A stretch of 64,000 nt of DNA from contig NZ_CABVLM010000009.1 in the NCBI RefSeq assembly GCF_902498845.1, positions 186,001 to 250,000 of the forward strand. Reading direction: 5' to 3'. The translations under genes and the position numbers were made by a program. A model generated the notes under the pieces. It was not told where the DNA came from. It did not search any database and saw only the letters and a program-made list of their open reading frames with translations. Every line of letters starts with the position of its first letter. Positions within the stretch are counted from its first letter, which is position 1. This document shows positions 45,144 through 54,346 of the stretch, in pieces. This DNA is from Pseudoalteromonas rhizosphaerae (GTDB taxonomy: Bacteria; Pseudomonadota; Gammaproteobacteria; Enterobacterales; Alteromonadaceae).

Positions 45144-45878
45144 ATGAATACTGAAATTTTAAGAGTTAATAACCTAAGCAAGTCTTTTTCTAATGGCGAA
45201 CAAGTCAGTCAAATTTTAAAAGGGATTAGCTTTACCGTGTACGACGGCGAGTTTATTTCTATTTCTGGGCCTTCTGGTTGCGGCAAGTCAACACTCCTTA
45301 ACATTATGGGGCTGCTCGACACCCCTCAAAGTGGTGAATATTACATTGACGGTTTACTCGTCTCTGATATGGACTCAAACCAACGTGCGAAAGTACGCGG
45401 TAATCGCATTGGCTTTGTGTTTCAATCGTTTAACTTAATTGATGAAATGACCGTACTTGAAAATGTCGCTTTACCATTAAAATATCGGGGAGACTCGCTA
45501 TCTTCACGTCACGCAAGAGCGTTAGATTGCCTAGAAAAAGTAGGTTTGGCTGATAAAGCTGATTTACATCCGAATCAAATTTCTGGTGGTCAACAACAAC
45601 GCGTATCGATTGCACGCGCACTAGCTGGCGATTCTGGCATCATGCTGGTCGATGAGCCCACAGGTAACTTAGACTCAAAAAACGGCGATGCAATCATGGC
45701 GTTAATAAAAGATCTTAATCAGCAAGGCACCACCATTGTATTGGTTACCCATGATCCCCGTTATGCCGATATGGCTACGCGCAATATCCAGTTAAGAGAC
45801 GGTACTGTAGTTGCCCAAAACGATGAACTCGTGCCAAGCACACCTGCAAATGTAGAACAGGTTGCTCAGTCATGTTAA
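45144..45878 (+). CDS. MacB/LolD-type ABC transporter ATPase
   Basis: 244 residues. Walker A GPSGCGKST, Q-loop VFQSFNLIDEMT, signature ISGGQQQR, Walker B IMLVDEPTG. The MacB/LolD-like sequence supports coupling to an FtsX-type permease. Its stop overlaps the permease start by seven bases. Clearly paralogous to the ATPase at 53634. Confidence 0.93.
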   Translation: MNTEILRVNNLSKSFSNGEQVSQILKGISFTVYDGEFISISGPSGCGKSTLLNIMGLLDTPQSGEYYIDGLLVSDMDSNQRAKVRGNRIGFVFQSFNLIDEMTVLENVALPLKYRGDSLSSRHARALDCLEKVGLADKADLHPNQISGGQQQRVSIARALAGDSGIMLVDEPTGNLDSKNGDAIMALIKDLNQQGTTIVLVTHDPRYADMATRNIQLRDGTVVAQNDELVPSTPANVEQVAQSC

Positions 45879-48265
45879 AAACTGCCTACAATACTTTTAA
45901 ACGTGCCAAACAATACTATTTCACCACCGTTTTTACACTGGCACTTACACTGTCCATGGTGCTTAGTTCATTTAGCTTGGTTGATCTAGTGTTTTTCGCC
46001 CCACTACCTTATCAGCAGAGCGATAACTTATATTTGCTTGAAGGCACAATTAATTCTAAAGGTTATTCAGGGCCCGCTAGTAACTCAAAAATAATGAGCT
46101 ACATACAGAGTGAAAATACCGTTTTTACTGATGTTGCTGCTTACCATCGATGGACTGACTACAAGCTACTAGATAAACCAACAAGACCTGCTGTGGACGT
46201 AATACTTGCCACACATAATTTATTTGATCTACTCGGCGTACAACCCAAACTTGGTCGGTTATTTAACAAAACAGAAGCACTCGGTACTCAGCAAATGTCG
46301 GTCGTATTAGGCTACCGCGCTTGGCAAACCCACTATAGTGGTGACCCGAATATTGTTGGTAAAAAAATACAGCTCAATCAACGTCGCTTTACCGTTGTTG
46401 GTGTCGCCCCCGATGATCTTATATTACCCACTTATAGCAATATAAATGATGCAATATGGCTTCCTATTGATGCAGACGAAGCTTTTAACCCTAAAACATC
46501 TAACGGTTTCATGGGCGCGTATAAGAGTGTTGTTAGATTTAAGCCCACAGCCTCAGAGCAAGAGATCACGGAACAATTAGCTGACTTATCACTTAAAGGT
46601 GCACAGTTACATGCCGCTGATATTTTAAAAGATTTTACTGTCAATGCGCGTGTTATTGCATTTAATGATGCACTTAGGGGTGACAGCGGTAAAATTGTAT
46701 TAATGCTATTATTGGGTGTGTGCTTATTAATGCTCATTGCACTTATCAACCTTTCTAGTATGCAGCTCGCTAAAGCCATTACGCGCATCAAACCCCTTGC
46801 AATCAGCTTTGCATTTGGGGCAAGCAAAAAACAACTAATTATTGAAACGTTAAAACACAATATTTTACTTATTAGTATTGCAGTGTTACTTGCTTTAACA
46901 CTTACTCAAATCGGCTTTATCGTTATTCAAAACCTAGCAGCTGACGCCATTCAACGTTTAGACACGCTTTCTCTTAGCTTTAATACTTTGTTATTTTCAG
47001 CTTTTCTAATTATTAGTATTGCCTCACTCTATTCATTTATAGAACTTAGTGTAGTGAAAGAGCAAAACTTAATGAGCAGCCTACAAAGCAGCGGTAAAGG
47101 CACGGGCAAGCAAATGAGTTCAGCCACCAGCCATTTGCTTGTTGGTCTGCAAATTTTGTTTTCGTTTTTAGTATTAACCACTGCTAGCCACGTAGTTTTA
47201 GTAACACTTTCGGAAGCACTCAGAGATAACGGACTGGATACAGAAGGTAAATATTCATTAACAATAAACTATAGTAATGTCGATAAATCCGGCGAACGTA
47301 TTAATTTACACAAAGCAATTAACCATAGGTTGCTGGCGCTTAATAATGTGAGCAGCTTAGCTGTGTCATCCGAAATGAGGCTGCCAAAAACGGTTAATGT
47401 CAATCAAATATATAACGAAGCTGGACAGTATATTGCCCAAGCACGTAATAGCTTAGTAACTGCCAATTACTTTACTGAACTTAACTTAACGATAACGGGT
47501 AATGGCTTTGCCAAAGGGGATGAACAATTAGAAAACCCACCGATCATTATCAATCAACGCCTTGCAGATTTACTTAATAAAAACAGTAATGAAGTACTAA
47601 ACAGTAAAGTGAGTTTTGATAATAAAAGATATTACTCAATCATAGGTATTGTCAGCAACACCTATGTACCGGGCAGCCCTGAAAGTGAAGACTTTGAAGT
47701 TTTTACACCTAAAGATTACCCTGGTTGGCAACAATTTACATATTTGATTACTGTTGCAGATGAAAATAATGCAATTGCCCATATTCAACAAGCAGTATTA
47801 GAAGTAGATCAACGATTAGACATTAATAACATAGCCTCTTTAACAAGTATGTTTGATGAAAAAAGGCAACGTCACTTAAATGCAGCATGGCTGGCTATTG
47901 TGTTGGCATCAACATCGCTGCTGATGGTGTGTATTGGCATAAACGGTATTGTTAGCTATTTAGTTAAAGTGCGCAGATATAGCTTAGGCGTAAAACTTTC
48001 TATGGGGGCTGACAATTATAGGTTACTAAAAGAAAGCTTATTAGAACTCATGCAACCCATAATAATGAGCTTAGTGTTAGCCTTTTCGTTGGCATTTTTA
48101 ATTATAGGCTATTGTATGTCATTACCTGGGGTTGACTTGCCTATAGACTGGTGGTTAACAACGGTCATTTGGCTGGGTTTATTAGCGATATCAGTACTTG
48201 CCAGCTTTTTTCCGATCAACCAAACGTTACGACAAGATCCAATAAAGGCATTACGAAATGAGTAA
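45872..48265 (+). CDS. MacB/FtsX-type ABC transporter permease
   Basis: 797 residues. Two homologous halves, each with a periplasmic core domain and FtsX-type membrane helices: an N-terminal helix at about 15-37, helices near 275-300, 330-355 and 365-390, then a repeat from about 420 and three helices near the C-terminus (about 675-790). It ends Asp-Pro-Ile-Lys-Ala-Leu-Arg, typical of this family. The tripartite system resembles that of the darobactin cluster, where such a pump exports a radical-SAM-made peptide; whether this one does so is inference. Overlaps the peptidase gene by eight bases. Confidence 0.9.
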   Translation: MLKTAYNTFKRAKQYYFTTVFTLALTLSMVLSSFSLVDLVFFAPLPYQQSDNLYLLEGTINSKGYSGPASNSKIMSYIQSENTVFTDVAAYHRWTDYKLLDKPTRPAVDVILATHNLFDLLGVQPKLGRLFNKTEALGTQQMSVVLGYRAWQTHYSGDPNIVGKKIQLNQRRFTVVGVAPDDLILPTYSNINDAIWLPIDADEAFNPKTSNGFMGAYKSVVRFKPTASEQEITEQLADLSLKGAQLHAADILKDFTVNARVIAFNDALRGDSGKIVLMLLLGVCLLMLIALINLSSMQLAKAITRIKPLAISFAFGASKKQLIIETLKHNILLISIAVLLALTLTQIGFIVIQNLAADAIQRLDTLSLSFNTLLFSAFLIISIASLYSFIELSVVKEQNLMSSLQSSGKGTGKQMSSATSHLLVGLQILFSFLVLTTASHVVLVTLSEALRDNGLDTEGKYSLTINYSNVDKSGERINLHKAINHRLLALNNVSSLAVSSEMRLPKTVNVNQIYNEAGQYIAQARNSLVTANYFTELNLTITGNGFAKGDEQLENPPIIINQRLADLLNKNSNEVLNSKVSFDNKRYYSIIGIVSNTYVPGSPESEDFEVFTPKDYPGWQQFTYLITVADENNAIAHIQQAVLEVDQRLDINNIASLTSMFDEKRQRHLNAAWLAIVLASTSLLMVCIGINGIVSYLVKVRRYSLGVKLSMGADNYRLLKESLLELMQPIIMSLVLAFSLAFLIIGYCMSLPGVDLPIDWWLTTVIWLGLLAISVLASFFPINQTLRQDPIKALRNE

Positions 48266-50627
48266 ACTTTATCTTATTATAGCGTTATGCTTCATTGCCT
48301 CATCATCCGTTGAAGCTATTGAAATAGATAATAGTAAGTGGGCTAATCTCATAGAGTCTACAGGGCAAGAAACTATTTCATTATCACCAAATGGGGAGCT
48401 GGTTTTATTTTTACACCAAATTGAATACCCATCTATTGAATATTTATCTCAACAGCGCGTCGCATTAGCTGGTCTGGATTTTTATACTGATTTATCGAGC
48501 AGAGTTGATACTGAACAATATAGCCGCGCAACTTTATTTAATCTTGCAACAAACGCTAGAGAAGAAATTAAGATTCTAGAAGGAGTGATTGTCGATTTTA
48601 ATTGGTCTCCTGATGCTAAAAAAGTCGCATTTTTAATTCAGCAGGGTGCCAATACAAACCTATGGTTGTACGATATAAATAACAATGTATCTAACAAACT
48701 AACAGATCTCAATTTATCCACAAGTCTTGGCGGAAGACATCTGCGATGGCTACCTGATGGCCAAAGTATTGTCGTCAAGCAGCGAAATTTGCCAATAAAG
48801 ACATCTGAATATATACGTAAAAAACCCAATTTGTTGTCATCTGAGCTGCAAAAAGATCAAGGGCGGACCCATCAAAGCTTATTAATAAATGACGAGATGA
48901 AGAATCAGTTTACATCTATCAATCAAACCAAATTAGTGAAGATAGACCTCAATGGTAAAGTTTCTACATTAACTAAAAGTGGCTTATTTAATGATTTTTC
49001 CGTCTCTCCTGATGGTAAGTATTTACTGTATTCGATGCCACCGAGTGAGCTGTCATCTTATTTACCTTATAAAAAATGGGGGAGCGCTTATAATATCGTT
49101 AATATAGAAGAGCCAACTACCACATACAGCTTACCCAATTTAAACGATAAAATTAATCTACCTAAATCTAAAGATAGCATACCTATTGGCGCTAGGTTAG
49201 TTAAATGGCTACCATCAGAAGACTCAACTGTGACTTGGGTCGAAGCGAGTGATAGAGGTGACATGTCTTTAGCTCAAACTTACCATGATCACATCTACAA
49301 ACTGGTAAGTCCATTTGACGAGAATAAAAAACTGGTGCATCAAGTAAAATGGAGAATTCACGATGTATTATGGGGCGTTTCAGGAATAGGTGTACTTCAA
49401 GAATGGCGCTATGATAGCAAACAGGCAAGAACTACCTTAATCAACGCCGAAACTTCTGTGAATTATTTAATCCATGAAAGAGATTATCGTGATAAGTTCA
49501 ACGACTTTGGTGATCCACAGACTCTCCGTACGCCTGAAGGATATGAAGTTTTAGTTGAACAAGATAATTATTTATTTTTCTTTTCCTCAGGACAAAGTAA
49601 AGAAGGTATAAAGCCAATAGCTCAATCCTTTAATACATCGAATCACGTTGTTGAAACTATATTTTTAAGCAATGCTGACAATATAGAAATGCCCCTAAGA
49701 ATCGCTAATGACACCTTAATAATAGAAAAGCAAAATAATACAAGCGCACCTCAATACTACGCATTAACGAGTAAAGGTTTCAAAAAACAGATTTCACTTT
49801 TATCAAGCGAAAATAAAAATAGTTTTGTTAACCAGCCACTTACTATCAATTACAACAGAAGCGATGGATTAAATCTGGTTGGAACGCTGCATTTACCTAA
49901 CAATTATAAAAGGAATAAATCAGATAAAATCCCTGCTATTTTATGGATTTACCCCGATGAATTTAAAAACAAAAAACTGAGCCAGCAAAATACAGTACGC
50001 ACGAATTTATTTAGAGAGTTTGATCCGCTAAGTCCCTTGGTATTTCTTCATGACGGTTTTGCCGTTTTCGAATCTCCCTCAATGCCAATCACTTCATTTA
50101 ATGGGGGAGAGCCTAACGATGACTTCATTAATCAGATTCGTTTAAATGCCGAAGCTGCAGTCAATGCTTTAGAAGATACTGGCTCTATTGATATTCAAAG
50201 ATTAGTTGTTATGGGGCATTCTTATGGAGCCTTTACTGTGGCTAACTTACTCGCGCATACAGATCTATTCAAAGCTGGTATTGCTCGAAGTGGTGCTTAC
50301 AATAGGACTCTTACCCCTTTTGGATTTCAGGGTGAAAAACGTAATCTATGGCAAGCAAAGGAAACATATATTAATATATCCCCTCTAATTTATGCGGACA
50401 AAATAAATGAGCCTTTATTGTTAGTTCATGGTGAAAGCGATCAAAACTCGGGCACTTACCCAATGCAATCAATGAGAATGTATCAGGCACTAATTGCTAA
50501 TAAAAAGACGACTCAGCTAATTATGCTTCCGTATGAAGGACATACATATCAAGCTAAAGAAAACCTATCTTACTTGCTCGTTCACCAGTCTGAATGGGTA
50601 AAGAAATGGCTAAACACTTCTGAATAA
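48258..50627 (+). CDS. S9 family periplasmic peptidase, glutamyl-endopeptidase-like (S9D)
   Basis: 789 residues with a signal peptide (Met-Ser-Lys-Leu-Tyr-Leu-Ile-Ile-Ala-Leu-Cys-Phe). A beta-propeller-like half (about 20-530; Gly-Gly-Arg-His-Leu-Arg-Trp-Leu-Pro-Asp-Gly-Gln) is followed by an alpha/beta hydrolase domain with catalytic Ser655 (GHSYG), Asp728 (GESDQNSG) and His762 (EGHTY). The propeller motif and the Thr-Tyr-Pro-Met-Gln-Ser stretch recall the S9D glutamyl endopeptidases (plastid CGEP-type), which cut after Glu. Overlaps the permease, so it belongs to the operon. It may trim the Glu-rich peptide after export. Confidence 0.85.
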   Translation: MSKLYLIIALCFIASSSVEAIEIDNSKWANLIESTGQETISLSPNGELVLFLHQIEYPSIEYLSQQRVALAGLDFYTDLSSRVDTEQYSRATLFNLATNAREEIKILEGVIVDFNWSPDAKKVAFLIQQGANTNLWLYDINNNVSNKLTDLNLSTSLGGRHLRWLPDGQSIVVKQRNLPIKTSEYIRKKPNLLSSELQKDQGRTHQSLLINDEMKNQFTSINQTKLVKIDLNGKVSTLTKSGLFNDFSVSPDGKYLLYSMPPSELSSYLPYKKWGSAYNIVNIEEPTTTYSLPNLNDKINLPKSKDSIPIGARLVKWLPSEDSTVTWVEASDRGDMSLAQTYHDHIYKLVSPFDENKKLVHQVKWRIHDVLWGVSGIGVLQEWRYDSKQARTTLINAETSVNYLIHERDYRDKFNDFGDPQTLRTPEGYEVLVEQDNYLFFFSSGQSKEGIKPIAQSFNTSNHVVETIFLSNADNIEMPLRIANDTLIIEKQNNTSAPQYYALTSKGFKKQISLLSSENKNSFVNQPLTINYNRSDGLNLVGTLHLPNNYKRNKSDKIPAILWIYPDEFKNKKLSQQNTVRTNLFREFDPLSPLVFLHDGFAVFESPSMPITSFNGGEPNDDFINQIRLNAEAAVNALEDTGSIDIQRLVVMGHSYGAFTVANLLAHTDLFKAGIARSGAYNRTLTPFGFQGEKRNLWQAKETYINISPLIYADKINEPLLLVHGESDQNSGTYPMQSMRMYQALIANKKTTQLIMLPYEGHTYQAKENLSYLLVHQSEWVKKWLNTSE

Positions 50628-50628
50628 T

Positions 50629-51159
50629 ATGCTAAAACTATTTAATCCACGCCAAAAAGAGCTGCTTGAGCAACGCAAAACCGCCCATGAGACTTGCCGC
50701 TTGTTTAACAAAAGCCCCAGCAAAGGTAATTTAAAACGCATTAAGAGTTTATTTACTCAATGTGGTGAAGGCGTGATTATTGAGGCAGGCTTCCACTGTG
50801 ACTATGGCTCGCAATTTGAAATTGGTGATCGTACTTTTATAAACATTAATTGTACGGTGTTAGATGCCCCCATTAGTGAGGGGGCAATTACGATTGGCAG
50901 TGATTGTTTAATTGGCCCGAACGTTCAACTATTGGCCGTATCTCATGCAGTCAATCCAGCCGAGCGACTCAATAAAGAGAACTTTGCAGCACCGATTACT
51001 ATTGGCAATAACGTTTGGATTGGCGCGGGGGTTATTATTTTAGCAGCTATTACCATTGGCGATAATGCTGTTATTGGCGCAGGGTCGATAGTAACAAAAA
51101 ATGTGGCAGCGAATACAGTTGTTGCAGGAAACCCCGCTGTTAAGATTAAAGATATTTAA
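50629..51159 (+). CDS. Hexapeptide-repeat O-acetyltransferase (Maa/NodL-like)
   Basis: 176 residues. Left-handed beta-helix repeats at about 65-165 (Ile-Thr-Ile-Gly-Ser-Asp-Cys-Leu-Ile-Gly; Ile-Gly-Asn-Asn-Val-Trp-Ile-Gly-Ala-Gly; Ile-Gly-Asp-Asn-Ala-Val-Ile-Gly-Ala-Gly) with His in Val-Ser-His-Ala-Val as the likely catalytic base. Typical maltose/galactoside acetyltransferase fold. It starts one base after the peptidase gene. It could tailor the peptide or a detoxified product, or be an unrelated passenger; codon use looks less AT-rich than the peptide genes. Confidence 0.87.
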   Translation: MLKLFNPRQKELLEQRKTAHETCRLFNKSPSKGNLKRIKSLFTQCGEGVIIEAGFHCDYGSQFEIGDRTFININCTVLDAPISEGAITIGSDCLIGPNVQLLAVSHAVNPAERLNKENFAAPITIGNNVWIGAGVIILAAITIGDNAVIGAGSIVTKNVAANTVVAGNPAVKIKDI

Positions 51160-51176
51160 GAGGCCTAAACAAGAAA

Positions 51177-51204
51177 AAGGTCTATCGGTGTTCTGATAGA
51201 CCTT
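51177..51204. terminator. Hairpin terminator between convergent operons
   Basis: 10-bp perfect stem AAGGTCTATC / GATAGACCTT with an 8-base loop. The T run is on the minus strand, so it ends the 51227-55600 operon best; it may also stop the plus-strand operon. Confidence 0.8.
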
Positions 51205-51226
51205 AAGTAGGGTTATTTACTCGTTA

Positions 51227-53632
51227 TTACTCATATCTTAGTGTTAACGATGGCCGTGTGCTGGCGGCTTTAAAGGCGAGGCTTGCAACCGTGAGCCACG
51301 TAATTGCAGCAACGCTCAGAGCTGCAACCAGATAAACCCACAGTGCTTGATCAACACGCTCGTTAAAATTAGCAAGCCAATCACCCACCAACCAATAGGT
51401 TAGCGGAAATGCAACAACGGCACTTACAAGCACTAATAGTAAAAACTCTTTTGCTAATAAATTCACTATACTCAAGCGTGATGCTCCCAACACTTTACGT
51501 ACCGCAATCTCTTTTTGACGCTGTAAAGTAGAAAACGCAGCTAAACCAAAAGTACCTAAGCAGGTCAATACAATGGCCAACATACAAAATATTACAACTA
51601 AGGTTGATACGCGCTCATCGCTTTTATACAAAGCTCGGTAATTATCGGCTACTAAATCAATGTCTGAGTTATGTACATTAAGCACATCAGTGACTATAGC
51701 TTGCACCTGAGTTTTTACAGCAGCAAATTGGTTAGGGTCAAAGTTAATAATTAATTTACCTTCATTAGCCCAACTAAAGCCACAAATAAGGATTAAAGGC
51801 GACGTAGAAGCTTCTCGGGCTGAGCCTATAGTGACATCTTTAATGACACCGACAATATTTAGTATATCTTGATTATCACCAGAGCTTGTATAAAGTTTTT
51901 TACCAATAGCTTGCTCGGCACTGCCATAGCCTGCAAGCTTAACAAATGACTGCGATACTAAAACGCCAGCACTGCCATTACCATCTTCGGTTTGACTATA
52001 CCAATCACTGCCATAACTGGCACTTAAATCACGTCCAGCCATTAACGATAGACCGACGCCTTTAGCAATATCAAATCCTACTCCAATAAAAGGAATAACA
52101 GCATTTTTCATCTCACCATTGTCGGAAGTAACATCAAAGCTGGTATTAAATGACGACGTGAATGAAGCATCTGTAATGCTGCTTGATTTAACACCTTGTA
52201 TCGCATTAATACGCTGAGTAAGTATATTGTTCTGTGTAAAGTACAACTTACGCGAAGGGATGCCATCTACCTCTAAGCGGTGTTGTTTCTCGTAACCCAC
52301 ATCTATCGATTGTAAATGGTTAAGTTGTTGATGTAAGAATGAAGCACTAATTATCAAAGCAATAGATAAAGAAGCTTGTAGAGTAAGTAATACCTTACGT
52401 ACAACTATTGCTGTGCGTCCACGCTGAATATCACCACTAAGTACGCGCTTGGCACTGAATGACGACATAAACAATGCTGGATATGCCCCTGCCAATAAAC
52501 CCACTAAGAGCACAACAGCAATAAAAATTGCACCAAACTCTGACAAGTAATCAAAAACTAAAACACGTCCAACCAATTGATTAAAAGATGGCAGAGCAAG
52601 CTCCAATAAGACACAAGCTAAAATAGCAGCAAAACTGGTAACTAATAATGACTCCACCAAAAACTGAATAACTATCTGCGGCTTACTAGCTCCCAGCGCT
52701 TTCCGTACGCCAACCTCTTTAGCTCGCTTAGCTGATTGAGCAATACTCATATTAACAAAGTTAAATGCTGCTATTGCAATCAATAAAATACTTAGAGAAA
52801 AGCTAATCATTACTACAGTATATGATCCATTTTCTTTAAGCTCATAGCGACTATCCGCGTGCAAGTGAATACTAGGCAAATGTTGAAAAGACAAGGTTAC
52901 AAATCCCAAAGGTTGACTAGGATAAACAAGCGCTGGATAGGCCTGTGCTAACTGCGCTTGCTCAGCGACAAGATTAATATTGGCTGAGAAGCGTACATAA
53001 ACATAAAAGTTATTCATTTGGTAATTGGGTGTCTCATTTTGCATTGCCACCAATCCCGAAAATGCAAAATGAGTGTTATCTTGCAAGTTAGCAAATATGG
53101 CAGTCACAGTGTAAGTCACTTGATCTTTAGTTAATATTTCGCCAATAGCATTTGTGCGACCAAATATCCGAATAGCTTCACGCTCACTAAGCGCTATGTT
53201 ATTCGGTTCACTAAGCGAGTCCTGTAAATCTCCGTGGAGCACATCCAAACTTATAAAATCATTAATGTTTTTGCTCGTAGCGAATAAGTCTTCCATTTTA
53301 TAGTAGTTGCCATTAGCGCTAAAATCACCCGATAACCTTGGATGCATCTCTAATGCAAAAATATCTTCAATAGCAGTATTTTTAGCAAGCTCTTTTATAG
53401 CGTAATAGTTGGTAATTGGTGCATCAACGCCCATTTCCCGAAAATGCTGCGAAAGACGGTATGTTTGCTGTGCATTTGGTTGATGCTGATCAACGTTGGC
53501 CTCAAAGCTTGCAAATAAACCCACTAACATTGCTGAAGCTAAGCCAATACTTAAACCTAATACATTTAAAATAAAATGTTGCTTTTGCTGTTTGAACGAA
53601 CGCAGCGCTGTAATAAAGTAACTTATAAACAT
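51227..53632 (-). CDS. MacB/FtsX-type ABC transporter permease (second efflux system)
   Basis: 801 residues starting at 53632 (Met-Phe-Ile-Ser-Tyr-Phe-Ile-Thr), which is one base after the ATPase stop; an upstream ATG would overlap that gene by 44 bases. N-terminal helix, periplasmic MacB core domain, FtsX helices near 280-400, a second core domain and three helices at the end; the FtsX motif Gly-Val-Arg-Lys-Ala-Leu-Gly-Ala-Ser occurs in the first half and a related Ala-Val-Arg-Lys-Val-Leu-Gly-Ala-Ser in the second. Part of an adaptor-ATPase-permease operon under a sigma-54 promoter. Likely exports antimicrobial peptides or other amphiphiles. Confidence 0.9.
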   Translation of the reverse strand: MFISYFITALRSFKQQKQHFILNVLGLSIGLASAMLVGLFASFEANVDQHQPNAQQTYRLSQHFREMGVDAPITNYYAIKELAKNTAIEDIFALEMHPRLSGDFSANGNYYKMEDLFATSKNINDFISLDVLHGDLQDSLSEPNNIALSEREAIRIFGRTNAIGEILTKDQVTYTVTAIFANLQDNTHFAFSGLVAMQNETPNYQMNNFYVYVRFSANINLVAEQAQLAQAYPALVYPSQPLGFVTLSFQHLPSIHLHADSRYELKENGSYTVVMISFSLSILLIAIAAFNFVNMSIAQSAKRAKEVGVRKALGASKPQIVIQFLVESLLVTSFAAILACVLLELALPSFNQLVGRVLVFDYLSEFGAIFIAVVLLVGLLAGAYPALFMSSFSAKRVLSGDIQRGRTAIVVRKVLLTLQASLSIALIISASFLHQQLNHLQSIDVGYEKQHRLEVDGIPSRKLYFTQNNILTQRINAIQGVKSSSITDASFTSSFNTSFDVTSDNGEMKNAVIPFIGVGFDIAKGVGLSLMAGRDLSASYGSDWYSQTEDGNGSAGVLVSQSFVKLAGYGSAEQAIGKKLYTSSGDNQDILNIVGVIKDVTIGSAREASTSPLILICGFSWANEGKLIINFDPNQFAAVKTQVQAIVTDVLNVHNSDIDLVADNYRALYKSDERVSTLVVIFCMLAIVLTCLGTFGLAAFSTLQRQKEIAVRKVLGASRLSIVNLLAKEFLLLVLVSAVVAFPLTYWLVGDWLANFNERVDQALWVYLVAALSVAAITWLTVASLAFKAASTRPSLTLRYE

Positions 53633-53633
53633 G

Positions 53634-54335
53634 CTATGCAATCTCCATCGTTTGTTGTACGTTATTTGCTTTATCAAGCATCACTTGGCCATCAAGTAGG
53701 CGTACTAAACGATCTGCGTAATTACCCTCTTTATCAGAGTGGGTAACCATAATAACTGTGGTACCTTCTTTATTTAATTCACGCAACATCGCCATCACTT
53801 CATCACCATTTTTAGAGTCGAGGTTACCGGTTGGCTCATCGGCTAAAATTAGTTTAGGATTAATCACTAATGCACGCGCTACTGCAACCCGTTGTTGCTG
53901 ACCACCTGATAACTGCTGGGGTAAATGCTCGCCTCGGTGATCAATACCTACGCGTTTTAAAATGGCTTCTACGCGTTGTTTACGCTCATTTTTTGATATT
54001 TTTTGATACTGTAACGGCAACTCTACGTTTTCATATACAGTTAGCTCATCAATCAAGTTAAAGCTTTGAAAGACAAACCCGATCGATGCTTTACGTAGCT
54101 CTGCTAGTTGCTTTTCGCTATAGCCTGCAATGTCAGTTCCAGCAAATTCAAAGCTGCCTGAAGTAGGTGAATCGAGCATACCCAAAATAGACAGTAAAGT
54201 TGACTTACCACAGCCAGAAGGCCCCATTATCGCTAAGAAATCACCTTCGTTTACGGTTATGTTAATGTTACTTAGCGCTGTTGTTTCAACATCTTGAGTA
54301 CGAAATACGCGGCTTAAATTAGTGAGTTTGATCAT
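53634..54335 (-). CDS. MacB/LolD-type ABC transporter ATPase (second efflux system)
   Basis: 233 residues with Walker A GPSGCGKST, VFQSFNLIDELT, LSGGQQQR and ILADEPTG. Very similar to the ATPase at 45144. It lies 11 bases after the adaptor gene and one base before the permease, the usual order for this operon in Alteromonadales. Confidence 0.93.
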   Translation of the reverse strand: MIKLTNLSRVFRTQDVETTALSNINITVNEGDFLAIMGPSGCGKSTLLSILGMLDSPTSGSFEFAGTDIAGYSEKQLAELRKASIGFVFQSFNLIDELTVYENVELPLQYQKISKNERKQRVEAILKRVGIDHRGEHLPQQLSGGQQQRVAVARALVINPKLILADEPTGNLDSKNGDEVMAMLRELNKEGTTVIMVTHSDKEGNYADRLVRLLDGQVMLDKANNVQQTMEIA

Positions 54336-54346
54336 TGTTATTTTCC

